In this document: piece after piece, positions 39,105-50,038 of the stretch | Layout: each line of letters opens with the position of its first letter | How positions within the stretch are numbered: the first letter of the stretch is position 1 | NCBI RefSeq assembly: GCF_964340395.1 | Contig: NC_135551.1 | Location: 14,390,003 to 14,454,002, forward strand | Source: Glandiceps talaboti | Taxonomy: Eukaryota; Hemichordata; Enteropneusta; Spengelidae | DNA: 64,000 nt | Reading direction: 5' to 3' | Made by a program: the position numbers and the translations under genes | Notes under the pieces: model-generated | What the model saw: the letters and a program-made list of their open reading frames with translations, nothing else | What the model was told of the DNA's origin: nothing | The model's database searches: none

Positions 39105-39310
39105 CCATGATGAATTTCTCATTAGGTATATCTCCAATGCTATTGTAGATTTGCTATGAATCCATGGTGAAGTTATTACTGCTACCTACATGTATCTGCA
39201 ATTCGAAGTTTTGCTATTATGAATCCATGGTGAATTTCTCACAGATAGGTACTAGTACATGTATCTGCAATTCTATTAAGTTTTTATACATGGTGAATTT
39301 CTCACAGCTA
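39105..39310 (+). repeat. ~65-bp minisatellite
   Basis: Four diverged units of GAATCCATGGTGAATTTCTC-A...GTA-CATGTATCTGCAATTCTATT. Confidence 0.75.
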
Positions 39311-39999
39311 TAATCATAAGTACAATGTATAGTTTTCAGTCAAATCAATCAATAACGCAATTTGAAAATTACTAAATTAACATAGTGGACATTTTGACAC
39401 CAAAATATAAGTTTTGGTCAACTTTGCAAACTACCAGTACCATGCCACAGCAAATTCATCATAATTTAATTTTAGCAATAATAATCATAATATACCGGTT
39501 CAACCCATGAAAAAAACCCCCGATGCATTGGTTTGAATAAAGTTAGCTAAGGAAAGACTCCAGACAATGAGGAAAAACAATACAAATAAAAAAAAAACAA
39601 CAACAGCAGGTGCCTCTTGTGCTTAAGTTCAGGTGATGCTTTTAAGTTTTATTAGTTTGTTTACATTGTACATGGATATCTGGGGAAGTTATAATGTGTA
39701 GTTCACTAACAATCGTACTTGATTGTTCATATTATGAAGGATTTTATCAGTACAGGTAACACTAGAGTCATGGAATCCCAGCTCACGTGGTGTTAATACC
39801 TTTAATTACTTAACGACATTAGTATGAACCTTGTCTCATTTCTGCAAGCAAATGCACCGGTGTTTTTTCGTGGGTTGTATTGAGAAGTTAAGACATAAAA
39901 TTTATGAGTTATGGAGACGACTGATTTATGAAGCTATTTGGAAACAAATTGGAAAATTAAATTGATGTTTTGGACTTTTTGTAGAGGAATGGTTTTATT

Positions 40000-40400
40000 C
40001 ATGATATATATCTTTCATATTTTGGTAAAATCTTCAAAATTCTTTTCTGTGGCAAATGTTAAAGGTATACATGTATAATTAAATAATAAAAAAAATCTAC
40101 AAGTTAAAAGACAGAATTGTAAAATTTTAATTAAAAGTTACATGTAAGGACATTTTATGAGGACAGTTTTTATTTTATGATAATAACATGTAAATTCTGG
40201 TAGTCTTCAAAATGTCATGACAGCAAATTACTTTACTATAAATCAAACAGTAAAAGACACATTTGATATGTTTAATTAAAGTTAAGGACATTTCGTGAGG
40301 TCTGAGTCAGTTTTTGTTTACGATAATAACTTGAAAATTTTGGTAATAAAACTCTTAAAAATGCCATCACATGCCATAACAAATTACAACAATGTATGTA
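40000..40400 (+). repeat. Diverged ~145-bp tandem repeat
   Basis: Shared landmarks aaaagacacattt / aaaagacagaatt, gttaaggacatttcgtgagg / atgtaaggacattttatgagg, gataataacatg / gataataacttg and tggtaa-aatcttcaaaat recur in two to three units. Confidence 0.5.
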
Positions 40401-40602
40401 CTAGTTAGCAAAAATTAGAAATGATAAAAAGACATATTTCTATGACACTTACTTATAATTGACAGCAATGCAACAAATGTCACATACTATTCCTCTCATT
40501 TGCTACACAGAGAAAGTTTCTGTATATTTATTAAATTTTCCATTGACGTATTCTCCATTACTATTCGCAAGAAATGTATTTTTTGATGTTATATCTCATA
40601 CA

Positions 40603-40620
40603 CCCCCCCCCCCCCCCCCC
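40603..40620 (+). repeat. Poly-C tract (18 bp)
   Basis: Eighteen uninterrupted C. A second run of about 15 C lies at 45504-45518. Confidence 0.95.
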
Positions 40621-40624
40621 ATTT

Positions 40625-40800
40625 GCCATCATTTTCATGAATGTCTGGTCTATGGACTTTGATTAGTTCCTCGGGAACTACATTTTTGTATTTCCATGGC
40701 CCTCACCTGAATTCAGTTTTTGTATTACGTTCAAAGAATGTATCATTTTCTGGTGAAATAAATTAAAATTGCAATTCAAGTCAATTCAATTCAATGTAAT
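40625..40800 (+). mobile_element. Possible retroposon 3' end
   Basis: Higher-complexity stretch (ggactttgattagttcctcgggaa...) that ends gaaataaattaaaattgcaa followed by ttcaagtcaattcaattcaa, the look of a retroposon 3' end with a short-repeat tail. No target duplication or protein remnant was found. Confidence 0.3.
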
Positions 40801-41354
40801 ACGTGTATACATAAAGGAGTGACATTCTGTAAATTATCACGGCAATGACCACAGGAATGGAATGTGTTATGTCTATATAATCAAACATGAAGTAGAAAAG
40901 ATTATTCATGAAATTACTAGAGATTAAAATGTTGATAAATATCAAGTGTTGTTCTTAAAATAATGTAGTCAAGGTATTTCCTCTATGAGAGATAGAGATA
41001 AGGAGAGACTAACAGTCAAGTAGTCCCGGAAATATTCCTACAATGTTGGAATGGCATCATAAACATGTCTGTTACACTTTACATTTTTTTCAAGTGTACT
41101 AATTTATTCGAGTGTTTGTAGGACAAACTATGGCTTGATCTCAATTTTCTTGGCATACATTGTGACCATTTGTATATTTAACTCTAAACTTGCCATGACC
41201 ATGATAAATATTTAAAATTTAAAATACTGAGAAATGTAGTTAAACTTGTAGGATAAAACACACAGTAACAATATAACTGTACAATAAAATGATCAATGCA
41301 ATCAAAGTAACAATACTTAAATCATTTTAGTTCCAAATTTGGTTTAAAAAGATG

Positions 41355-41755
41355 TGTTTTCAATGCCTTGATCTCTGGATTGGAAATTATAAAGAATACA
41401 ACATCATTTGTTATATCCCGGAATGAAACAACGATATTTCAAAATGCCTTGATCTCTGTATTGGAAATTATGAAGAATCATTTGTTACATCCCGGAATGA
41501 AATGAGGATATTTCAAAACGCCTCAATCTCTGGATTGGAAATTATGTGGAAAACAACATCATCATTTGTTATATCCCGGAATGAAACAATGATATTTCAA
41601 AATGCCTTGATCTCTGTATTGGAAATTATGAAGAATCATTTGTTACATCCCGGAATGAAATGAGTATATTTCAAAACCCCTCGATCTCTGGATTGGAAAT
41701 TATGTGGATTACAACATCATCATTTGTTACATCCCGGAATGAATTGAGGATATTT
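41355..41755 (+). repeat. Alternating A-B-A-B-A tandem repeat (~80-bp units)
   Basis: Five units starting with GCCTTGATCTCTG near 41362, 41443, 41520, 41604 and 41680 and holding ATTGGAAATTATG and ATCCCGGAATGAA. Units 1, 3 and 5 have CTGGATTGG and an insertion acaacatcat; units 2 and 4 have CTGTATTGG and lack it. The basic repeat is therefore a dimer of about 160 bp. Confidence 0.95.
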
Positions 41756-41945
41756 GTCCCCTCAGGAAACTCTTAATAGTGGATGGCAATTACATTGAGA
41801 TTGTGTTCTTCCATGGGCAATTTCCCAAGTGCCATATTACAGATAAAGTCATAAGACCTGGAGGCAGGTCAGGAACACCTCAAACTAACCCATATCTTGA
41901 AAAACTAACCTGTACCTGACTTCAAAACCTTGTCTAAAATGCTCT

Positions 41946-42179
41946 AAGTAGTCCAATACAAACTATCAGTTTTTGTTCATAAAGCTTTCAACACTCGTAC
42001 TAGTTTTGTTCAGCAAACATAGATGTATATGTTCTCCCCTATCATATTTTTACCTTTAATTATTTTTCCGTTAATTATTAGTAGAATGATATTCAGTTCT
42101 TTGTTCTTTTTCTTCTCTACTGTTATGTAAAATGTTTTGTGCGATGGGCTGAGGCCTTAGCATTTGAAATAAACTACTA
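41946..42179 (+). mobile_element. 5'-truncated retroposon with 12-bp target duplication
   Basis: 234-bp insert between exact copies of CTAAAATGCTCT (41934-41945 and 42180-42191). It ends gaaataaactactac, i.e. AATAAA followed by a short TAC-repeat tail, as in the 3' ends of CR1/L2/jockey-like LINEs. The body is pyrimidine-rich and non-coding, so it fits a LINE 3' UTR (or a SINE tail) copied by target-primed reverse transcription. Confidence 0.8.
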
Positions 42180-42191
42180 CTAAAATGCTCT

Positions 42192-43025
42192 GTTAGTTTT
42201 CAATAGCATGTGTTTTTATTAAATGTTTGAGACCCTAGGAACACCTTAATCTAAACTTAACTCGTACCCGAATTTCACTCCTTGTTTTAAAACAATTAGT
42301 CTAGGAAATATCCTAGTGTACTTGAAAATCAAGTTATTACAGACATTTCAAGCTAATTGGCTCATCCTTAGAGTAAAGGCTATATCAACAGCATACAAAT
42401 TACATTGTAATTTGTATATATATATAAAAAAAATACTGTTTTTTTTTAATAGCAAGTGTTATATGTTATAGTTTCTAGACCCTAGGAACATATCTCAAAC
42501 TAATGTACTTGTAAGCCATACAATGTACATGTACCTGACTTCAACTTCTTGTCTAAAAGAATGTTGTTGTTTTTTTTCGATTTCACAAGTGCTTTCATTC
42601 ATTACAGTATTTGTGACCTTAGCACAAACTGAGATCTAATTTAGTAGGTTCTAGTAAGTACCTAAAAATTGGGGGATTGACTTTTCTTACGAAAACAAGC
42701 GACCAAAATCCATGAAAATATTATGATAGAGCAGATAACCACCTTCATTATTTTCTGAATATATCTAATTCTAACAGGTTGTGAATTGGTTTGTATTCTC
42801 TCTCTAAGAGACCGAGTCTAATGAAAAAATGTCAACAATTTTTCTTTTAATTCGAGCTAAATAATATGAGATCTGGGCTCAATTTCTATATATACTTTTA
42901 TGTTGATCATTGGCCACCGTCGACAAGTACCCTTTAATAGTCATTCCTACCTTCAACATCTCAGACATTTAATTTCTTTACAACTACAGTACATGAATGA
43001 ATAAAAAAAAAGATATAATTCTTAC
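42192..43025. other. Intron 5' end segment without a gene
   Basis: The 830 bp nearest exon 1. Diverged pieces of ccctaggaacacctt / ccctaggaacatatctcaaactaa (42230, 42480) resemble 41865-41900, so a decayed tandem repeat is likely. Nothing else was found. Confidence 0.5.
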
Positions 43026-43135
43026 CTCGCTCGCTTATCTTCTTGTCTTTTTAGCTCATCATCGCGTTGCAACACATTCATAATCTGTTGCCTCTCCTCC
43101 TCGGAGAGGAAACTAAGATCCATTGTATCGGACAT
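43026..43135 (-). CDS. SYTL5: SYTL5-like coding exon 1: start codon and SHD1 helix
   Basis: First coding exon. It starts at the ATG on the complement of 43133-43135, with A at -3 (good Kozak context), and encodes residues 1-36 plus two bases of Arg37. Residues 5-30 read MDLSFLSEEERQQIMNVLQR followed by DDELKR. The LSFL(S/T)EEE...ILxVLQRD pattern is the signature opening of the Slp homology domain, the amphipathic helix that contacts the Rab27 switch regions. The donor is GAG|GTAAGA at 43025-43020. The leftover AG joins the first A of the exon at 1889 to give AGA, so the frame continues as KRAR-KLKHELQEL. Family members usually start within a few residues of this motif, which supports this ATG. 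A second ATG (Met5) is four codons downstream. This exon is too short to show up as a long ORF. Confidence 0.9.
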
Positions 43136-43305
43136 TTTCGTTGGTTGGGTGGGAGGGAGGGAGACGATCGACAACAGACACAGCACCTTTTACTGCATAG
43201 AGCAGAATGACATCTGACTTATTTTTCACAGACAAATCACTAGTGGTTATCGATGATTATTTGTTCCTGGTTAATTAATTACTTGAAAGAGGTTCCATTA
43301 CAACT
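43136..43305 (-). other. Probable 5' UTR of the SYTL5-like gene
   Basis: The 170 nt between the candidate initiator and the ATG. The last 30 nt before the ATG are C-rich in the transcript (CCCTCCCTCCCACCC). No splice is required. An acceptor-like tctgctctatgcag lies at about 43190-43205, so a spliced leader from an upstream non-coding exon is an alternative. Confidence 0.4.
43147..43161 (+). promoter_or_regulatory. G-quadruplex motif beside the start codon
   Basis: GGGTGGGAGGGAGGG: four G-triplets with single-base loops on the strand opposite the coding strand, 11 nt upstream of the ATG. The transcript itself would carry the C-rich complement. Confidence 0.6.
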
Positions 43306-43336
43306 GACAATAAGGAGCCACGTCCTATATATACAC
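43302..43336 (-). promoter_or_regulatory. Candidate core promoter: TATA-like box and initiator
   Basis: On the minus strand GTGTATATATAGG (43336-43324) is followed by TTGTCAGTTG. The A of TCAGTT falls at 43305, 28 nt from the first T of the TATATATA run (43333). This is the normal TATA-to-start spacing, and TCAGTT matches the initiator consensus. It lies about 170 nt upstream of the ATG in the right direction. TA-rich words are common here, so chance is possible. Confidence 0.45.
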
Positions 43337-46024
43337 ACATATACACTCAGAACAGAGAAATAAGGCAATCTCTGATAATAACTTGTAAATGCATAGAGAA
43401 AGAAGAAAAAAAGAGAATATTTGCATAGATGCACAGATCAGCAGTTGTGCTCAGTCTTTTTTTTTTCCTTGTGTGGTTTGATCTGGGCTCAGAGTAGCTT
43501 TGCGTGCATTTACGACTCACTTGGGAAGAGTATGTCAGAATCCCAGTCTCCGTGGCTGTCGTGTTTCTGATGTAGTCTTGATGTGTAGATAGTTTGGAAG
43601 ACACTATTTGATGGTTTAGGCCTTGTTTATCCAACACACCCAGACACTGCTTGGTATGACCCCTGTACTAATAATGTAACAGATGTGCATGTGCCTCGGG
43701 TGAAGCAGACTACAGTTCACTTAGCTGGGCTAATTTCCACGATGCAATTACTTTAATAGCTATCCACTTGAGGAAGTTTTTGCAGTCATTTCCATTCAAT
43801 CCTGTTAGCAGGATAGGCTGTTCATGTCGATGTTCATTGACACTTTGTTCCTGTCAAAGTTACGCTTGCCAGTTCTCATTAAATGAATGACATCTCTGGT
43901 CTCTGAGTAGAGTGGTTTACACCATTTAAACAGATAGCCTTCTGATGGGAAGAATACCACACTCAATGGAATTGTCACTCACAAAATTTCAAGGCCCTGA
44001 CAACTTCGTGAGCCACTACTTGCAATCTCCAGGCAGCACCTTCCCTGTCTTCTTCCGTTCTACAGTCAACATAGCTCCTATAAATTATGAAATAGGTTTG
44101 TGTTTTTACATGATCAGCTCTGTGGAATTCCGTAACACCTGAAAATGACCAGAGAGAGACAGGGGTGAATTTTAATAACAATGGCAGCATGAAGGCAGGT
44201 CCATTCCTATGCAAATAGAGTACACACAGCTGTAAACAGAATGAAGTAGGGGTGAGATTGTGTTTTATTGAAATGCTAATAACAACCTGTCACTGAATGC
44301 CAGGACAGTGATTTCAAAAAAGACAACCTTCAGAGACAGCGTGCCATTGAACACAAAATCCAATTACATGTACTTGCGACTTCAATATTTTTTGATAGTA
44401 GTTTCTTTAACATATTTTTCTCTGCCTAGGACATTAAAATAAGCAGTGTGACATCTCAACTAAACCTAAGACTGATACCATTGGACAGCAGTCCAATAAT
44501 TACATGTACTTGTGTCTTCAAGTTCAATATATTCTAATGTATGCATTTCCTTAATTGTACTTAACATATTAATGCTTTTATGAATTTTTATCACAGATAG
44601 GTTTTTCACAATTATTAAGTTTTCTCTGCCTTGGTCAAAACATCATATCTAAGACTGTGTCCTACATAATTACTTGACAATAGGGATAACTAATTTGTCC
44701 CAAACACAGTATTTGTTTATTCACTGCGAACGAGTCCTGATTCACTGCAAACGAGTCCTAACATTCATATTGTATTTGGTTAGGTTTCTCCCTTTTAATT
44801 CCCTATATATAAATTACTTCTTCAATAGATTTTGTAAAATAATTACAGGTGTGGCTTTGTTATTTGTGTATGCCCAAGACAAAAAAATACAACCAAAGAC
44901 TATAACTGGACAGACATCACATAAAGTACCTACATTATTAATTAATTAATTAATTAATTAATTAATCATACTAATTACATCAATGGTGTACAATTACACT
45001 GTGTCATCATTTTTTACATAATAACCATAACTTCATTCATTAAATTTAACATAATTACTACAATTTCATAAATTAAACTTTCACATAATTACTAGTGTTT
45101 CTTCAGTAATTATCTTTTCAATAACACCATGTGTACTATGATTTCCATAAATAAATCATGACACACAATTACTGGTATGTCTATTAATTAACTTGTTTAT
45201 TTACTGTAAACAAGGACTCATAACTTTACATGTATCTAGAGTACTTGTCAAATATCATATTTTCAAGGGCTTTAATTTTCACTGAAGATAGAAATTGACA
45301 GTTTTTTCCTAGACCTAATTTAGACAGGTATGCATGGTATCTACGATTCAAAAGTATTTTCAACGGATGCTATGTTGGTGGAAAACTACACCAGCAAAAA
45401 AAGCGAGTGAAAATTTAGTAGTCAGTATTCTGCTACCAATGATTAACTTACGATTTTTTTTCCTGCAAACTAGTAATTACTGGTGTGCCTATCAATTAAT
45501 TTGCCCCCCCCCCCCCCATAATAATTTATTTATTAATTGTTGTACACAGGGACTTGTTTACATGTAGTATTTTGCTACTAATAATTATTGTTGACAATTG
45601 TATGTTGTTGTTCATTGATTTTTCTACAAACCAAATACATGTATGAAATATCATCTACCTTGTAAAATTTTAACCCAAACATGTCACATGAATGCATAAG
45701 TTTGAAAATAATTAAGTCAAGTTGTAATTCTTTCCTTCAAAGAAAATAGATATTGATATAAACCTAGACCACCTAACTTAGTGGAAAAAATCTAACATCC
45801 TAATCAACTAATCCAAATCAAATATCATTCTATTGACAATCACTCAAGGTAGATTTACAGAATTCCTATTAGTGTAAAATTCCTTTAGAACATTCCTGTA
45901 TGTCAAAGTAAAGATAAATTTACAGTGAGTTTGAAATAAATTAATTATGTGTTCAAGATTGTTGTAAATTGTAGTTTGACAATCAACTTTATATCTACAT
46001 AGTTACATAGTATTACTAGTGTAT
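43337..46024. other. Upstream region without a gene
   Basis: Contains (TTAA/ATTA)n at 44934-44967, a poly-C at 45504-45518 and, from about 44650 to 45570, a diverged repeat with words taattactggt-tgtctat and aacaaggactc. Both strands are open at 43945-44214 for 65-79 codons, without a recognisable protein. Confidence 0.5.
44934..44967 (+). repeat. (ATTA)n microsatellite
   Basis: Eight perfect ATTA units. Confidence 0.95.
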
Positions 46025-46420
46025 CAGTGTGACCACTAATGAACAACAGAATATTCTTTGTTGTGGGTCAAAGTGATAGAAATAGAGTTTCTTGTAGGTC
46101 ATACCATGGGCCATAGTAAGGGATAGGGAATTACCAAATTTCTTGGGTCACAACAAATTGCTGTGTGTCAGTGTCAGTGGCACTTGAAATCGGCGTAGAT
46201 GATGTGCAAGTACACTGCTTGTGTCTCAGCACATAGTAAACTCAGGATAAGGAATTACAAGAACTTGCTGTGTGTCAGTGGCACTTTACATTGGCCAAGA
46301 TGACAGTGCTTGTGTCTCGATAGTAAACCCAGGATAGGGAATTACCAAATTTGGACAATCACAAGAACTTTGAAGTTGCTGTGTGTCAGCGGTGCATCAA
46401 AGTGGCACTGCCATTTAGTA
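46025..46420 (+). mobile_element. CAGTGTG MITE family, expanded derivative
   Basis: Starts CAGTGTGACCACTAATGAAC and holds three diverged copies of an inner block (catagtaa-cccaggatagggaattaccaa...ttgctgtgtgtcagtggcac). The right end is not clear. The inner block is the one seen at 3.9, 4.86, 51.3 and 53.8 kb. Confidence 0.5.
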
Positions 46421-47052
46421 TATTTTTTGTAAGTGCTTAGAAAGTCTTTGTTGTCATTCTGCCTACAGAGCTGAGAGTTCAACATATGCAGGTCAGGCTT
46501 ATAGGGACTTCTTTATCATTTAAATCTGAAGTATGTGGACTTTCTTAAGAAAACCCTAACAAATATACCATTGTATCATTTGGTTTGTCTCACGCTGTCT
46601 TGTAGGTAGTTGAAGGTTTTCTTTTTTTACTGTATTTAATATCACCCAAAATAACAGTAAGCTATCAGTTTGACTGTTACATAATACCATCCTAAAAAGG
46701 GCAGTAAAAGGGTCAAAGCAGATAATGACACAACAAAATATTTACTAAAGTGTTACAATTAAGTTTAGACGATAATCAACATCTTAACTTGTCCTCTTGT
46801 ACGGTTTCCATGAAAAAGGGCTAATTAAATGTTACACCAGTGTCTAAGATAATTGACAGTATCACAACATTGGCCACAATACTAATCACAGATTAGCACA
46901 TGTTGCTATAGACAATATGTCTATTCCATGTATTTTCTTTTTCCATACTTCAATGTTAACCCTTTCTAAAGAAATTATCATCATATTTGTTCCTCTAAGC
47001 TAATTTGACACAATACATCATCATTACATGACATACAGCAATATCTCTGCTA
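46421..47052. other. Upstream region without a gene
   Basis: No repeat or coding sequence was recognised in 630 bp. Confidence 0.5.
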
Positions 47053-47061
47053 ATATTAGTA

Positions 47062-47295
47062 CAGACTGTCAACAGTCATTCATGCTACGTTTCATCTAAA
47101 ACAAAGTCGTCACCTCGCTCTGTACCACTGAATACTAATGCGTACTGATACGAACTGTGACTCTGTGTGAGTGCCTCTGGCACTTGCTGTTCAATCAGTA
47201 CGCGGTTATAGTATTGCTCCGGATCGGAGCGAGGCGACGACTTTAGTTTCAGATAAAACGTAGCAAATAAGGCACGAATGACTGTCGACAATCTA
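47062..47295 (+). mobile_element. MULE-type MITE family A, copy 2
   Basis: 234 bp flanked by an exact 9-bp duplication ATATTAGTA (47053-47061, 47296-47304). The ends CAGACTGTCAACAGTC and GACTGTCGACAATCTA match copy 1 (14624-14866). Inner blocks tgctacgtttcatct and cgtcacctcgctc are mirrored near the other end. The minus-strand open frame across it is a shadow. Confidence 0.88.
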
Positions 47296-47304
47296 ATATT
47301 AGTA

Positions 47305-48429
47305 ATCAATCAAGAGTTGATGTTCCCCGTCCATTACTGTATGTGTTAACTCATAAAGACATGCAATTTTTTATAATTTTGTCCAGCCACAAAAGTTTGC
47401 CTTTCATTAAATCATATTAGAGGATATATCGATTATCAAATATAAATGCATACCAAATGAAAGCGCGAATCTTTTCTTGTTTTGGTGACAAAAATACAAG
47501 GGCAAGTGTACAACAGTTGATTTACAAATCAGGATTATGCTAGGGAGTCTAGCCACATTCTTATCCCTCACCTAACTCCCTAGCTTGCTAACAAATGTGT
47601 ATATTTGTATAATCAGTCCTTCTTAGCTAGAAGTAGTCCAATAATTTGGCTTGGTTATGCTTGGTTGCAATGCTCTGTAAATAAGACAACTAAGTGTCTT
47701 GAAGTGGAACATGTCCCAGACTAAAAATAACATTTTTAAATACAAAACTGCAGCATTTTGAAGTCAAACCTTCTTACCATGAAATTGCTTACTTGTGTAA
47801 ACACGCAAAAAAAAAAATTGGCTGTGAATCTAGATTTAAGTTACCATTACATGCAGTTGCATTTCAAGACATGTTTGATGAGTTTTCAAGTACCCACCTA
47901 CACAGAGTGACAATACAGCATACTTGCTATTCATTCATTCACTCCAAATCTAGGTTTTCATGTCAAGTGTTTTCCTTCAGTAGATGTTTACTGCAGGTAA
48001 ATGTTAAAGTTAGTTGGTGTTTAACTTGTATGTTAACTGTCATCAGAGCTGTTAAAGTCCAGTATTATATAACAGAGGATGTCAACTTGTTGGCTGTTGT
48101 CTGATAAGCTATTTAAACACCCACACACTTAAAAAAGATATCTAATTGTTTTCCAACATAGTTAGATTGGTTTTTGATTACTCTCAAGTGGTATGCTCTG
48201 ATTTTTTTTTAGATTATTCTCAAGTGGCCAACACAGTATTGAATTTTTAACACATTATTCACATTATTGGATCTTTACAGAAAGTATTACAAAAGAAATT
48301 TGAGAAGCTTGGTTGACTGTTCATGTCAAGCAGAGTCATTCACTCACTCACTCACTCACTCACTCAACTACTCAACTACTCATTCAAATGAACAAAAATT
48401 AAGATATTCTGATATTTTCTGTTCAATTA
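47305..48429. other. Upstream region without a gene
   Basis: A 103-codon plus-strand open stretch at 47793-48104 has no recognisable motif. (ACTC)n at 48338-48366. Confidence 0.5.
48338..48366 (+). repeat. (ACTC)n microsatellite
   Basis: Seven ACTC units, then two imperfect AACTACTC units. Confidence 0.95.
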
Positions 48430-48920
48430 TTATATCAACAGAATCAACAGGTGTTTGCTGAGTTTTGTTTGGCTCTTTGCGTCAGGCAAATTGAACCAAT
48501 CATCTATTAGTACATGTTATGGAAGTCAAATTACACCATGGTTTTCATTTCTTGAAGAATGATACTCAGCAGAATCAACAGGTGGTTGCTGGGTTTTGAT
48601 TGGCTGTTTGTATCAAGCAAACTGAACCAATCATCAATTAGTACATGTTATGGACAAAAGTCAATTACACCCTAATTTTCATTTAACTTCAAGCATCTTT
48701 GTCAACAGAATCAACAGGTGGTTGCTCAGTTTTGATTGGCTGTTTATATTAAGCAGATTAAACCAAGCATAAACTAATTTATTTCATGAACAAAAGCCAA
48801 AATATTTTGACTATATATAAAAGATATTCATTTTTTCAATTATTCTAGTCAGTAGAATCAACAGGTAGTTGCTCAGTTTTGATTACCTATTTATATTAAG
48901 CAAATTAAATCACTAAAAAC
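48430..48920 (+). repeat. ~137-bp tandem repeat, four copies
   Basis: CAGAATCAACAGGTGGTTGCT-AGTTTTGATTGGCTGTTT starts at about 48438, 48571, 48708 and 48849. Each is followed by aagcaaa-tgaaccaatcat and a-tagtacatgttatg. Confidence 0.9.
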
Positions 48921-49185
48921 AAGTAGTTTATGAAGTCAACATGAGTGAAATGATACAAATACTTTCTATTCTACAATTTTCATACCTGTAATATATTTTA
49001 CATCTTGGTAGAGGGTAACAACAACCGAACAACAAGGCTGACTCATTCTCACATGCACTTTATAATCTCTATAGGCGATAATAATACATGTATAGTGCAT
49101 AGAGTGAAAGTTATGGTGTTAACCAAGAAATCAATGATTTGTTATTTTCATAATGTGCCTCAGTGGTAAATACAAATAATTCAAT

Positions 49186-49243
49186 ATTATTCCCCAATAT
49201 TTTCCTTCATTCAATTTAAGGAAAATATGAGTGACCTAAGGGG
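49186..49243 (+). mobile_element. CCCCAATATTTTTC MITE, half copy
   Basis: ATTATTCCCCAATATTTTCC-TTCATTCA...ggaaaatatgagtgacctaagggg; the mirrored right half is missing. Confidence 0.45.
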
Positions 49244-49638
49244 TCAAGTCTGTGTTTGTAAGTCATTACATGCAAAAAAGCTATTATTGCAGGAAAAGAA
49301 ATAATCTCTGAGCTAAAAAGAAGACTGACCAAAAACATTTTTCTGTGTATGCAGTACATGTAGATCTAGTGTAAGCACACAAATTCTCTATATACATGCA
49401 TGCATGTCAAAAAAATTGGATTTCCTCACCAAATAAGAGTGTTGAGGGCGCCCTTCATCTAGTACACTATCTAACACTGGCAGTACAGAATCTTCAACAT
49501 AGTTCGAACAATGAGATATTATAATAATAATAATTGTGCAACTAAAAAATAATCATCTGTAAAATACATCTCTTCTACTCTCTTCTTCACAATTAAAAAC
49601 CTGAATATTATTTTATCTGAAATGTTATGGATATACTG

Positions 49639-50038
49639 GGAGTACAATCAATCAATCAAATTTCTATAGCGCCGTTTTCCAGAGCAATGTTCTGTTTAGT
49701 AGCGCTTAATGGCTAACGCACACCATATGCTTTGGTGAACAAATACATCTTCAGTTTTGTTTTGAAACAATCCTGGTTGGATGCTTGGCGATCTCAAGTG
49801 GCAATTTGAGACTTTCATAGTTTGGGGGTGACATATGATAATAAACGACCTCCAATAGGTGACTTGTCTGTAATTTTTTGTTGCAAACAGATTCTTATTT
49901 TGTGGAACGTAGAGTATGATGACATGGTGTGTATGGCTGGAGAAGATCACAAATGTACTCTGGAGTTAAGTCATGGAGAGCTTTAAATGAGAGTATACAT
50001 GAAAGATGAATGACAGGACTGTTTTCTTGACATTCTCA
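49639..50038 (-). mobile_element. LINE remnant: C-terminal tail of the pol protein and 3' UTR
   Basis: On the minus strand one frame reads ILSFKALHDLTPEYICDLLQ then PYTP, the conserved block after the reverse transcriptase core in CR1/L2-like LINEs (usually FKALHGLAPxYLxDLLxPYTP). After frameshifts another frame ends FKTKLKMYLFTKAYGVR and a stop, matching the usual FKTxLKTxLFxxAY terminus. A 3' UTR of about 60 bp ends ggcgctatagaaatttgatt with (GATT)n. The copy is 5'-truncated and dead; at least two frameshifts and in-frame stops are present. A 3' end of the same kind lies at 53034-53106. Confidence 0.8.

Noticed and set aside
43945-44214. Overlapping open frames on both strands upstream of the gene
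   Set aside because: The products resemble nothing, and no splice sites or start context support an exon.
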